From NCBI RefSeq assembly GCF_003858655.1, contig NZ_RQXV01000009.1, forward strand, positions 124,001 to 188,000: DNA of 64,000 bases. Reading direction: 5' to 3'. The translations under genes and the position numbers were made by a program. Position 1 is the first letter of the stretch. Each line of letters starts with the position of its first letter. The notes below the pieces were generated by a model. That model was given only the letters and a program-made list of their open reading frames with translations. It searched no databases and had not been told where the DNA came from. The stretch is from Amphritea balenae (GTDB taxonomy: Bacteria > Pseudomonadota > Gammaproteobacteria > Pseudomonadales > Balneatricaceae). This document shows positions 33,818-42,478 of the stretch, piece by piece.

Positions 33818-35086
33818 ATGCAACACAGTAAATACTTGATTATCGGCAGCTCTCACGCAGCGCTCGAAGCAGTTGCCGCGATCCGAATGCAGGACCCTGA
33901 TGGTAGCCTGACACTGATCACCCGTGATAAGCACCTGCCCTATTCACCAACGGTGCTGCCTTATGTCGTGTCCGGTCGATCCCAGCCAGACAATATTAAC
34001 CTCAAGGATCAAGCCTACTTCGACCTGCACGCTATCGAATTTATTCCCGGTCGTAAGGTTGAAAAAATAGAACCCGAAAATCACTGCGTGATACTCGATA
34101 ACGGTCAGCAATGGCAATACGATAAATTACTGCTCGCAACAGGCGCTAGCCCGCTGATTCCACCAATATCAGGCCTCGATCAAACCGAGTTTTTAGTACT
34201 GCGCACGCTAGAAGATGCCATCGCCCTACGCCAAGCCTCTAGCCAGGCTAAAAAAGCGATCGTACTGGGCGCCGGTCTTGTTGGTATGCACGGTGCTGAG
34301 AATCTGGCCGAAGCCGGTCTGGATGTTACCGTAGTCGAGATGCAAACCCAGGTGTTGCCGGGTTACTTCGACCCGCAGGCAGCCGGTTTGATCGAGTCGG
34401 CATTCAGTCAGCACGGCGTAACGATGAAGATGGGTCACCGGGCAGTCCGAATTGAGCAACAGGATAACGGTTGCCAGGTTGAACTCGAAAACGGTGAGAC
34501 GCTGGAGGCTGATCTGCTGCTGGTTAGCACCGGCGTCAAACCGGTCACCGATTACTGTGCTGGCAGTGGCATCGAGACCGATCAGGGGATTTTGGTAGAC
34601 GACCATATGGCCACCAATCAAACCGATATCTGGGCCGCTGGTGATGTCACCCAGGCAGGCGATTTTTACAGTAACGCCCAGGTTGTCACCGGTATCTTGC
34701 CCGATGCGGTCGAACAGGGCCGGATCGCAGGTATGGCGATGAGCGAAGACCCTTGCCTCAAATCCTACAATGGCGGCATACCGATCAACACCTACACCTT
34801 TTACGGTCAACAAGCGATCTCCGTCGGCGTCAGTGATCTCTCCACCGGTACCCTTGCAGACTGTAGCGAGGTCGAATTGAGTGTCGATACTGACAATGGC
34901 TTTTTCCAGAAAATCATCTTTAAAGACAATCAACTACAGGGGATCTCCGGCATAAATGCGGCTCTGGACCCCGGCATCATGTGGCAACTGATTCTGCGCC
35001 GCATCGACCTTGCCGATGACAAAGCGGATTTCGTGGCTAAGCCACTGGAAACCGGCCGCCGACTCATGTCCAGAACCTGGCGCTAA
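33818..35086 (+). CDS. padH: Phenylglyoxylate dehydrogenase, FAD/NAD(P) subunit
   Basis: 422 residues, pyridine-nucleotide-disulfide-type flavoprotein. FAD motif YLIIGSSHAALEAVAAI at the start, NAD motif AIVLGAGLVGMHGAENLAE (about residue 148), and the second FAD motif TDIWAAGDVTQ (about 268). It passes electrons from the Fe-S subunits to NAD, which sets this enzyme apart from ferredoxin-linked relatives such as KorAB. RBS GAGGAAAG. Confidence 0.88.
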   Translation: MQHSKYLIIGSSHAALEAVAAIRMQDPDGSLTLITRDKHLPYSPTVLPYVVSGRSQPDNINLKDQAYFDLHAIEFIPGRKVEKIEPENHCVILDNGQQWQYDKLLLATGASPLIPPISGLDQTEFLVLRTLEDAIALRQASSQAKKAIVLGAGLVGMHGAENLAEAGLDVTVVEMQTQVLPGYFDPQAAGLIESAFSQHGVTMKMGHRAVRIEQQDNGCQVELENGETLEADLLLVSTGVKPVTDYCAGSGIETDQGILVDDHMATNQTDIWAAGDVTQAGDFYSNAQVVTGILPDAVEQGRIAGMAMSEDPCLKSYNGGIPINTYTFYGQQAISVGVSDLSTGTLADCSEVELSVDTDNGFFQKIIFKDNQLQGISGINAALDPGIMWQLILRRIDLADDKADFVAKPLETGRRLMSRTWR

Positions 35087-35118
35087 CGCTGTCGACCACC
35101 CCTGAAGGAGATATCAAA

Positions 35119-36471
35119 GTGGCTTTAGGTTATAACACGATCACATTCAATCCGGATAAGTGCGACGGCTGCGGCGACTGCATGCGTGCCTGCTCACAAG
35201 CAAAAGCCGGTACTGACGACCCGGTTCATTCACGGATTCAAATTCTCGCCAACGAGACACCATCCACTGGCGAGCAACAGAGCCCAATTGAGATGGCGAT
35301 GTGCCGCCAATGCGGTGATCCTAAGTGCGTATCAAACTGCCCCGCCGCTGCACTGAGCAAAGACTTAAGCAGCGGTACCATCGATTGGGACTCGTCCAAA
35401 TGCGTCAACTGCTTACTCTGTACCGTCGGTTGCGCGTTCGGTGGTATTACCTATAACGTCGAAGTCGGTCATGTCACCAAGTGCGACACCTGCGATGGCA
35501 ATCCTGCTTGCGTCAAGGTCTGCCCCCACGGGGCTTTGGAATACAACACCTCCGGTAGTGTCTACACCCGCATTGGCGACAAAGAGGACCTCTTTGTACC
35601 GGGTCTGTCAGCCTGCCAGGGCTGTAACTCGGAACTGCTGATTCGCCATACCCTGCGCAACGTTGGCTCCAATGTCGTGGTCGCCACCCCTCCCGGTTGT
35701 ATTCCTGGGATGGGCACGGTCGGCTACAACGGCAAGACCGGCACCAAAGTTCCGGTTTTCCATCCGCTGCTAACCAATACGGCGTCGATGTTGGCGGGGA
35801 TTAAAAAGCAGTACAACCGCGTCGGCCGGGACGTCACCATGTTAGCGTTGGCTGGTGACGGCGGCGTTGGCGATGTGGGCTTCCAGTCCCTCTCGGGAGC
35901 GGCGGAGCGTAACGAACAACAACTATTTATGTGTGTCGATAACGAAGGCTATATGAACACCGGTATGCAGAGCTCTGGCAGCACCCCGGCCGGCTCCTGG
36001 ACCTCGACCACCCCGGTAGGCAAGGAGATGCAAGGCAAGCGTACCGATGCCAAGAACATGGCCAGGATCATGATGATGCATAACTGCGAATACGTCGCTA
36101 CTGCATCACTGTCCTTTATGGACGATTATTACGACAAACTCGATAAGGCACTGGCCGCCTCGAAACGCGGTTTCGCCTATCTGCATGTTTACGCTCCCTG
36201 CCCCACTGGCTGGCGTTTTCCGGCAGCAGAAACCATCGAAGTTTGTCGTAAACAGGTCGAAAGTAACTTCGTCACGCTGTGGGAGTTCACCCCTGATCAG
36301 GGGCTACAATTCACCCGCAGCGTCGACAAACCCGCACCCTTAGCCGACTACTTGAAGCAGATCGGTAAATACCGTCACCTGAACCAGGATCAGATCGATC
36401 ACCTTCAGCGCCGAGTCGATAATCAGGTCAAAAGCCTGAAAGCGTTCGAGCAAACCAGCGCAGTATCCTGA
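35119..36471 (+). CDS. padI: Phenylglyoxylate dehydrogenase, beta subunit with ferredoxin domain
   Basis: 450 residues, GTG start at 35119 after AAGGAG. Residues 1-140 hold four Fe-S motifs (CDGCGDCMRAC, CRQCGDPKCVSNCP, CVNCLLCTVGC, CDTCDGNPACVKVCP). The remainder is the thiamine-diphosphate half with GDGGVGDVGF and NEGYMNTGMQ. The ferredoxin-TPP fusion is the known PadI layout. Followed 118 bases later by padJ. Confidence 0.9.
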   Translation: MALGYNTITFNPDKCDGCGDCMRACSQAKAGTDDPVHSRIQILANETPSTGEQQSPIEMAMCRQCGDPKCVSNCPAAALSKDLSSGTIDWDSSKCVNCLLCTVGCAFGGITYNVEVGHVTKCDTCDGNPACVKVCPHGALEYNTSGSVYTRIGDKEDLFVPGLSACQGCNSELLIRHTLRNVGSNVVVATPPGCIPGMGTVGYNGKTGTKVPVFHPLLTNTASMLAGIKKQYNRVGRDVTMLALAGDGGVGDVGFQSLSGAAERNEQQLFMCVDNEGYMNTGMQSSGSTPAGSWTSTTPVGKEMQGKRTDAKNMARIMMMHNCEYVATASLSFMDDYYDKLDKALAASKRGFAYLHVYAPCPTGWRFPAAETIEVCRKQVESNFVTLWEFTPDQGLQFTRSVDKPAPLADYLKQIGKYRHLNQDQIDHLQRRVDNQVKSLKAFEQTSAVS

Positions 36472-36589
36472 CTGCGCAACGATAATGACAATAAGAACAC
36501 GGATTACTAGCATCGCCCGATATTCTTAAAAAATGAGGGCGATCGCGGTCCATGAACTCCGCAATAAAAATAACAAGGAGATGACCCAA

Positions 36590-37936
36590 ATGAGCGTCGG
36601 CAACAGTACAGCGGCACTAGATATCGCCAGCGAAAGTAGTCGCGAGCGTTATATGTATCAACCGGAGATAGAAACCCTTCCACGGGAACAACTGGCGGAA
36701 CTACAGTTGGATCGCTTGAAGAAAACTTTGCATCATGCCTATAACAATGTCCCCCATTTCAAACAAAGTTTTGACAAGGCTGGGGTCTCTCCCGACAATC
36801 TTGAAACCTTAGCCGACCTGGCTAAGTTCCCTTTCACGGTAAAGACTGACCTGCGGGATAATTACCCATTTGGAATGTTTGCGGTTCCTAAGAATCAGAT
36901 TTCCCGCATACACGCCTCCTCCGGCACAACAGGAAAGCCGACGGTTGTTGGATACACCAAAGGCGATTTGGATCGCTGGGCGCAACTGGTCGCCCGTTCA
37001 ATCGCCTGCGCAGGAGGTCGTCCCGGTGACATGCTGCATAACGCCTATGGCTATGGGCTGTTTACCGGAGGTTTGGGCGCCCACTACGGAGCTGAGAAGC
37101 TCGGCTGTACAGTAACACCAATGTCGGGCGGCAATACCGAAAAACAGAACATCGTAATGAATGATTTTGGCGCCGAAATTCTCTGCGCTACTCCTTCATT
37201 CGCGCTCAACCTGGCCGACAGTGCCGAGAAACAAGGTATCGACCTGAAGTCTGGACCGTTACGGACCGGTATCTTTGGCGCCGAACCCTGGAGTGATGCG
37301 ATGCGGGCGGAGCTGCAGCAACGCCTTAACATCAAGGCGGTCGACATCTACGGTCTATCCGAGATTATGGGGCCTGGCGTCGCCATTGAGTGCTGCGAAG
37401 AGCAGAGTGGACTGCACGGCTGGGAAGATCACTTCCTGTTTGAGATTATTGATCCAGACACCCTGCAGCCGCTACCCATAGGCGAAGTGGGTGAACTGGT
37501 CATTACTACCCTGACCAAAGAAGCGTTGCCGATGATCCGTTATCGGACCCACGACATCACCCGACTCAGCCACGATCCATGCTCCTGCGGACGCACCCAT
37601 GTGCGGATTCTTCGTGTCACCGGGCGCAACGACGATATGATGATCATCCGCGGAGTAAACGTCTACCCGTCACAAATCGAGTCGGTCCTGGTGGGCTTCC
37701 CGAACATTGCTCCGCATTATCTGCTACTAATCCGTCGCAATGGCAATATGGATACCCTCGATATCGATGTCGAGGCCGATTCCAGTGTAGACCCTGATCA
37801 ATATCCTATGCTCGCCGCCGAGGTCCGGCATCACATCAAATCCTTTGTCGGTATTACCTGTAGCATCTTCATCAAAAAACCTGGCGAGATCCCTCGGTCT
37901 GAGGGGAAAGCGGTTCGGGTGAAAGATCTGCGCTAG
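36590..37936 (+). CDS. padJ: Phenylacetate-CoA ligase
   Basis: 448 residues, PaaK-type adenylate-forming ligase that makes phenylacetyl-CoA, the first step of the pathway. ATP-binding loop HASSGTTGKPTVVGYTKGD (residues about 106-124), YGLSEIMGPGVA, YRTHDITRL, and a C-terminal domain with GRNDDMMIIRGVNVYPSQIE. I prefer ATG 36590, nine bases after AAGGAG, over the upstream in-frame starts. It lies right after padI as in the Azoarcus pad cluster. paaK would be an equally valid name, but the context is anaerobic. Confidence 0.92.
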   Translation: MSVGNSTAALDIASESSRERYMYQPEIETLPREQLAELQLDRLKKTLHHAYNNVPHFKQSFDKAGVSPDNLETLADLAKFPFTVKTDLRDNYPFGMFAVPKNQISRIHASSGTTGKPTVVGYTKGDLDRWAQLVARSIACAGGRPGDMLHNAYGYGLFTGGLGAHYGAEKLGCTVTPMSGGNTEKQNIVMNDFGAEILCATPSFALNLADSAEKQGIDLKSGPLRTGIFGAEPWSDAMRAELQQRLNIKAVDIYGLSEIMGPGVAIECCEEQSGLHGWEDHFLFEIIDPDTLQPLPIGEVGELVITTLTKEALPMIRYRTHDITRLSHDPCSCGRTHVRILRVTGRNDDMMIIRGVNVYPSQIESVLVGFPNIAPHYLLLIRRNGNMDTLDIDVEADSSVDPDQYPMLAAEVRHHIKSFVGITCSIFIKKPGEIPRSEGKAVRVKDLR

Positions 37937-37951
37937 ACTAGCCTGGCCCTA

Positions 37952-37998
37952 ATAAAAAAGGGGCAACAACAGCGGGCTATTAACCCAAGTTGGGGCTG
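37952..37998 (+). repeat. Left copy of an inverted repeat bounding the mobile island
   Basis: ATAAAAAAGGGGCAAC, a short variable part, then GCTATTAACCCAA and TTGGGG. The reverse complement is found at 41537-41588. This copy lies just after padJ, the other just after ech, whose genes converge on the island. Each may also have worked as a transcription stop. Confidence 0.75.
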
Positions 37999-38143
37999 CC
38001 ACTCGTTGAGGCTCCCCCGTCTTGAGCTACAAACAGACTAAAAAACTGCGAGCGGTGGGTCTCTTGCTGAGTCACACTCAGTTGGATATCTTGGCATTGA
38101 TGTCGATGATACTGAAAAGCTGTCTGAATAAGCGGAAATCTAG
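37999..38143 (+). pseudogene. Dead C-terminal fragment of a tyrosine recombinase
   Basis: Pieces in two frames match the C-terminus of the intact recombinase at 39844-40467: HSLR, then YKQTKKLRAVGLLLSHTQL (intact: YKRTKNLRAIQLLLGHTKL), then after a frameshift and a small deletion YLGIDVDDTEKLSE (intact: YLGIDVDDALELAE). A stop follows. It abuts the left inverted repeat and is followed by the 28-base palindrome at 38204, as the intact gene is followed by a related repeat. Confidence 0.85.
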
Positions 38144-38203
38144 CGATAGATCAAAAAAAGTCTACTTTCGATACAGAGCAGAAGCTTTGTCGGGACGTTT
38201 TGG

Positions 38204-38231
38204 ATGTCCGCTTTGTGCCAAAAGCGGACAT
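38204..38231. repeat. 28-base palindromic repeat, left outer copy
   Basis: Arms ATGTCCGCTTT and AAAGCGGACAT around GTGCCA. The exact reverse complement occurs at 41473-41500, 3.3 kb away. Variant copies lie at 39202-39229, 39272-39290, 39801-39828 and 40524-40550. Confidence 0.9.
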
Positions 38232-38375
38232 GAATGAAGTCAGTATGACTGGTCTCTAATCAACTTAGCGGATACTCGTTAATCTACATAGATCTATATA
38301 ATTTTGACGTTGGCCTAAACGAAGCATTAGCAGTCATGCCAGAAGGGGAAATATTTCTTGCCTTACTAAAAATAT

Positions 38376-38912
38376 TTATCGATCTCTCATTAGTGAAACC
38401 AAGTAATCAGGGGCCTTTTCTTTAATAGCTAAATCCAAGGCAGTATAGCCATCGCGATTTACAATATTTACATCAGCTCCAGCGATAACCAGCAGCTCAG
38501 CAATTTCATAAAAATGATTAATTACGGCTAAATGAAGTGGTGTAGGATGGGCATGCCCTTTAATATTAATATTGACTCTCGCATTTGCGCTAAGTAACAG
38601 CTGTACTATCTTCAGTCGACCAAGCTGTACCGCTGCATATAAAGGGGATGCACCATCATTATTTACTCCATTTACATCTGCGTTTTGAGAGAGTAAATAT
38701 TCCACCAATTCTTCATTACCTGCGACACTGGATACGAAAAGCATTGATACACCGAAAGATGTTCTTAACCCGACTCGACCACCTTCTTTAACAAACTCAT
38801 CAGCGTTACCAATTTCTCCATCAATAATCTTCTTTGCAATGCTTTCAACATTAACCTCAGATGCACAAGAGCTAAGAAAAAGGAAAGTTACAAAAAATAA
38901 TATTTTATTCAT
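38376..38912 (-). CDS. Ankyrin-repeat lipoprotein
   Basis: 178 residues from ATG 38912 (MNKILFFVTFLFLSSC...), giving a clean lipoprotein signal with lipobox LSSC; the frame is open seven codons further upstream. Four ankyrin repeats follow (for example DGASPLYAAVQLGRLKIVQL and HPTPLHLAVINHFYEIAELL). Binding partner unknown. Low GC and presence inside the recombinase island suggest transfer. It is of the same kind as the cassette gene at 3106-3678. Confidence 0.8.
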   Translation of the reverse strand: MNKILFFVTFLFLSSCASEVNVESIAKKIIDGEIGNADEFVKEGGRVGLRTSFGVSMLFVSSVAGNEELVEYLLSQNADVNGVNNDGASPLYAAVQLGRLKIVQLLLSANARVNINIKGHAHPTPLHLAVINHFYEIAELLVIAGADVNIVNRDGYTALDLAIKEKAPDYLVSLMRDR

Positions 38913-38933
38913 ACGACCTAAACAATCTATCAA

Positions 38934-39420
38934 TTAAATATAAATTAATTTAACGAGACATAACCTATCAGATACACATTAAACATCTAAGGACAAATAG
39001 GCAACGAGTAACTTGTTGACAATAATAAGCTTTTTACCTATTGGCGGTTTCGTCTTTCAAAAAACGCCATGCTGCTTAACCATCACAATTCAATGGTTCA
39101 AGGTATCAACGAAGGTACATCAATAGAACTCCATGAATTCTACAGCGCTAGTCGTATACCTACTTTAGATATTTGGCGGTAGGCAGCTAAAGCCATAGAG
39201 AATGTCAGCTTTGGGCCGAAAGATGACTTCATTACTTCTGAGCCGAGCCAGATCAAGCATTTGGGTCAGCTACGTGCCAAAATCGGACATAGCTTATAGC
39301 TTGAGGAACACCTTCATCTAAACAGTTTTTTTCTGTATAAAATTAAAATGACTTAATATATTTCATGAAACTTGGAAAAGAAGTATATAAACCAAGAAAT
39401 CATGGTCAAAATATAGACAA
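38934..39420. repeat. Non-coding stretch with two degenerate palindrome copies
   Basis: No convincing gene. It holds a decayed copy of the palindrome at 39202-39229 (ATGTCAGCTTTGGGCCGAAA...) and a half copy at 39272-39300 (GTGCCAAAATCGGACAT then AGCTTATAGC). The tail GCTTATAGC also follows the palindrome at 41473-41500 (GGCTTATAGC). These look like footprints of earlier insertions. Confidence 0.6.
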
Positions 39421-39678
39421 CTAAGAAACTCTCATCATAAAAAATAGAGAAACAGAGCCTACACCTAACGTAAAGCATAGATAGTTAGCTTTTTGCATCA
39501 CACTGTTGAAAACCAGATTTAAGACCCCACCAGTTATCAGTGGGCCAAGCATGGCAATAACACCTTCCCATTTAGCAACCAGTAAGCAGCCAATTGAGAC
39601 AGTAGCTCCTCCGACGAATAACCATGCTAAGGGGATTGTACTTATATATTCATGAGGATTTTTTTCAAACTGGGGCAT
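39421..39678 (-). CDS. Small membrane protein of unknown function
   Basis: 85 residues with three probable membrane helices (about 16-34, 40-57, 65-82). I do not recognise the family. It is separated from the recombinase gene by 165 bases that include a palindrome copy, and both lie on the minus strand. Possibly cargo of the island. Confidence 0.55.
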   Translation of the reverse strand: MPQFEKNPHEYISTIPLAWLFVGGATVSIGCLLVAKWEGVIAMLGPLITGGVLNLVFNSVMQKANYLCFTLGVGSVSLFFMMRVS

Positions 39679-39800
39679 GACGATTCATCCATGAATGACT
39701 TAGAAAATTTCTATCATTGTTAACGGATTAACCTAAATACCGTCAAAAAATAGTCCAAAACAAGTATCTATACATTCTGGAGAAAACTCAATCAAAGCTA

Positions 39801-40550
39801 ATGTCCGCTTTGGGTCGGAAGGCGACATTCCTTGTCTTTTTCTTCAAATTTCCGTTTGTTCCGCCAGTTCCAGCGCGTCATCAACATCAATACCCAGATA
39901 GCGTACTGTGCTTTCCAGTTTGGTATGCCCAAGTAACAATTGAATCGCTCGAAGGTTCTTAGTTCGTTTGTAAATCAAAGCAGGTTTGGATCTTCGGAGT
40001 GAGTGTGTGGCGTATGAAGATGCATCTAAGCCAATGCTATTTATCCAACGTTTAACAATCCGTGCATATTGCCGTGTTGTTATGTGTTGGTTCTTGTTCA
40101 TTCGGTTTGGAAAAAGAAAATCTCCCGTGCCGCATCCTGCGACCAGAATCCAGTTTGCCAGTGATTCCCTAGTATGTTTCATCAGCTCAAAACGAACAGG
40201 GGTTTGTGTTTTTTGCTGAAGGATCATGGCACGTGATTGAATTTCTGAGCCATGAGCAATATCACGCACACGCAGATTTACCAGATCGCAGGCTCGGAGC
40301 TTGCTATCAATAGCCAAATTGAACATTGCTAAATCACGGCAATGATTAGCAATCTCTAGCCTGATACGTATTGCCCAAATATCTTTCAGCTTTAGGGGCT
40401 TCTTTTGCCCAACAAGCTTACCTTTGTTCCAGGGCTTGTTCATGGATGTAGTTGTCACTGAGTCCATGATATACCTCCTGAGAATGTTGTATCGGAGGTC
40501 TTAGAGTAGGTTTAAATCAAAAAAGTCGCCTTTCGACCCAAAGCGGACAT
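39801..40550 (-). mobile_element. Recombinase unit flanked by inverted palindromic repeats
   Basis: The recombinase gene is bounded by 39801-39828 (ATGTCCGCTTTGGGTCGGAA...) and 40524-40550, whose reverse complement begins ATGTCCGCTTTGGGTCGAAA. The two ends share about 25 of 28 bases in inverted orientation, so the 750-base segment has the layout of a minimal mobile unit carrying only its recombinase. Target-site duplications are not evident by eye. Confidence 0.6.
39844..40467 (-). CDS. Short tyrosine recombinase
   Basis: 207 residues, essentially only the catalytic domain. The residues expected at a tyrosine-recombinase active site are visible: Arg in SKLRACDLV, Lys in LQQKTQ, HSLRR (His, Arg), HTKLEST (His) and VRYLGI (Tyr). 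The usual N-terminal core-binding domain is mostly absent. I recognise this as a short integrase type found in many proteobacteria. RBS CAGGAGG before ATG 40467. It is not an integron integrase: it is too short and lacks the IntI-specific insertion. Confidence 0.88.
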   Translation of the reverse strand: MDSVTTTSMNKPWNKGKLVGQKKPLKLKDIWAIRIRLEIANHCRDLAMFNLAIDSKLRACDLVNLRVRDIAHGSEIQSRAMILQQKTQTPVRFELMKHTRESLANWILVAGCGTGDFLFPNRMNKNQHITTRQYARIVKRWINSIGLDASSYATHSLRRSKPALIYKRTKNLRAIQLLLGHTKLESTVRYLGIDVDDALELAEQTEI

Positions 40551-40570
40551 AAATTCTATACAGGCTCTTA

Positions 40571-41386
40571 TCATTTATCAGATGATAGGCGCTCAACTTG
40601 CTCAATAAGCTGTTGCGCTGATTCATCCTTTATACGGTTCGCCTCTTCTTGAAATTCAGTGTAATAATTTGAGAAAGCTGCCTGATCATTTTCAAACTTA
40701 CCAGCAAAATCAATTTCAGTTGGATTTCCTCTTGAGGGCCAAAACCCTATTGCCGAAGGGTGTGCTTGATGTCCTTCTTTGGAAATACTAATTACGGCTC
40801 GGAATTTCCTAAATAGAAAATCTTTGGTTGTTTCCGTTTCTGAGATTTCTACTCCTGCAAGTGCCTCTAAGGCTTGTGTCAACGATGCTATTGACCCAGG
40901 TTCACTTTTTATAATTCCAGGGTTAGAAAAGAAAGCCCATACTTCTTGGGGTGGTAAATGTTCAGTGCCGTTTCTGAACGAAATAGGCAATCCGTTAAAA
41001 AGATCAAGTTCGTTGCCTCCATACATAAATACAGTGCCAAATATCGCCTTGTATTGACCTCTACTCCATCCACCTAGAACATACTTAGCTCTCCATCCTG
41101 CTTTCTGATCTGTGTAATCGACTATAAGAAGGTCATCATCAATCGAAATATCTGATTCATTGAGGGTGACAGTATCTTCGTTTCCTTGATCATCTATACG
41201 AATCCAACTCCCACCCTTAGGGGAAATATTAAAGACCTGCCTCTTAGGAGTGGCTATGGAAGATGTTGTTGCCCATGTACCATAGAAATCGGCACCTTTG
41301 ATGGTGCCGTCTGCGTGAGCCCAGCTAACAGCAAAAAATAATAAAGCAAAAAGTGATGTGATACTCGGGAAAGCTGTCGTGCGCAT
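40571..41386 (-). CDS. Secreted protein of unknown function
   Basis: 271 residues from ATG 41386, where a signal peptide begins (MRTTAFPSITSLFALLFFAVSWAHA), so export to the periplasm is likely; an upstream start at 41422 would bury it. The body has a lipocalin-like ring of strands (GADFYGTWATTS, RQVFNISPKGGSWIRIDDQG) and a helical C-terminus. I do not recognise the family. It lies inside the recombinase island between palindromes at 40524 and 41473, and is probably cargo. Confidence 0.65.
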   Translation of the reverse strand: MRTTAFPSITSLFALLFFAVSWAHADGTIKGADFYGTWATTSSIATPKRQVFNISPKGGSWIRIDDQGNEDTVTLNESDISIDDDLLIVDYTDQKAGWRAKYVLGGWSRGQYKAIFGTVFMYGGNELDLFNGLPISFRNGTEHLPPQEVWAFFSNPGIIKSEPGSIASLTQALEALAGVEISETETTKDFLFRKFRAVISISKEGHQAHPSAIGFWPSRGNPTEIDFAGKFENDQAAFSNYYTEFQEEANRIKDESAQQLIEQVERLSSDK

Positions 41387-41472
41387 TTGTATTACATTCC
41401 ATGTAGAGTCGTTTGGTTGCATAGTTCGATGAACATTTTAGCAGTAAGTAGTCTTTTAACAGAAGCAAACTA

Positions 41473-41500
41473 ATGTCCGCTTTTGGCACAAAGCGGACAT
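41473..41500. repeat. 28-base palindromic repeat, right outer copy
   Basis: Exact reverse complement of 38204-38231, followed by GGCTTATAGC. It marks the right side of the island. Confidence 0.9.
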
Positions 41501-41536
41501 GGCTTATAGCACCTGATATGTGTCAAATGCTAACTC

Positions 41537-41588
41537 CTAACCCCAGTTTGGGTTAATAGCCAGCAACAACCGTTGCCCCTTTTTTATA
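41537..41588 (-). repeat. Right copy of the island-bounding inverted repeat
   Basis: Reverse complement reads TATAAAAAAGGGGCAAC, then GGCTATTAACCCAA and TGGGG, matching 37952-37998. It contains GCAAC-aacc-GTTGC followed by CCCTTTTTT, which would act as a terminator for rightward transcription. Confidence 0.75.
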
Positions 41589-41641
41589 ACCGCCTATTTT
41601 AAATACTTCGCGCTTATCTGATCGCCAAGCCATAGCCTGGA

Positions 41642-42439
41642 TTAACCAAAGTTTGGCTTGCGGCTCTCCAGGAACGCGGCCATCCCTTCGGCACGATCAG
41701 GCGTCGAAAAGCTCAGCCCGAACAGATCACTCTCCATGATGCAGGCGTTGTCCAGATCCAGATCCTGGCCTCGTTGCACCAGTTCTTTAGTCAACTGAAT
41801 CGCGGTACCGCTCTTACCCGCAATCATCGACGCCAGCTTCAAGCCCTCTTCCAACAGCTGCGGCTGCGGGTAAACATGGTTAACTAGGCCGCGCTGCATC
41901 GCTTCTTCTGCGGACATATTACGACCGGTGACCAGCAGTTCCATCGCCATCGAAGTGCCGACCAGGCGCGTCAAACGCTGGGTACCACCAAAGCCAGGGG
42001 TGACCCCCAGATTGACCTCGGGCTGACCAAACTTGGCATTATCGGACGCCAGTATAAAGTCACAACTCATCGCCAGCTCACAACCGCCGCCCAACGCATA
42101 GCCGTTGACCAGTGCCACCACGGGGATACCCAATGTCTCCAGACGGCGGAACAAATGCATACCGTGCTCGGCAAACGCCTTACCCTCGAGCGGGCTAAGG
42201 TTGCTCATGTGGGCGATATCCGCACCGGCGACAAAGGCTTTTTCACCACTGCCGGTGATCAGTAATACCCGCGCCCCCTTATCAGCGGTAACCGTCGATA
42301 CAGCATTGTTCATCTCTTCAAGCGTCTGGGCATTGAGTGCGTTAAGCACTTTGGGCCGATTGATCGTCAACAGGTAAACACCATCACGGACCTGTTCTAA
42401 TAAAATATTGTTGAAGGTTTCAGGATCTAACATAGTCAT
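41642..42439 (-). CDS. Enoyl-CoA hydratase (crotonase)
   Basis: 265 residues. Oxyanion-hole motif AFVAGADIAHM, GGGCELAMSCDFILAS, and both catalytic glutamates: in FGQPEVNLGVTPGFGGTQRL and in AMELLVTG. Likely hydrates crotonyl-CoA to 3-hydroxybutyryl-CoA after glutaryl-CoA dehydrogenase. It could alternatively be the dienoyl-CoA hydratase of ring degradation, but its sequence is that of a general short-chain crotonase. Last gene of the acs-hbd-ech operon. Confidence 0.88.
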   Translation of the reverse strand: MTMLDPETFNNILLEQVRDGVYLLTINRPKVLNALNAQTLEEMNNAVSTVTADKGARVLLITGSGEKAFVAGADIAHMSNLSPLEGKAFAEHGMHLFRRLETLGIPVVALVNGYALGGGCELAMSCDFILASDNAKFGQPEVNLGVTPGFGGTQRLTRLVGTSMAMELLVTGRNMSAEEAMQRGLVNHVYPQPQLLEEGLKLASMIAGKSGTAIQLTKELVQRGQDLDLDNACIMESDLFGLSFSTPDRAEGMAAFLESRKPNFG

Positions 42440-42478
42440 TGTTTACCCCTTTAACTGTATTGAACTAGCTGTATTGAA

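Noticed and set aside
39844-40467. Integron integrase for the cassette array
   Set aside because: Too short (207 residues), lacks the IntI-specific insertion and lies 35 kb from the array; better explained by the local palindrome-flanked unit.
41642-42439. Dienoyl-CoA hydratase (dch) of ring degradation
   Set aside because: The sequence has the general short-chain crotonase pattern, and the gene is co-transcribed with hbd rather than had-oah. Crotonase is the simpler reading, though not proven.
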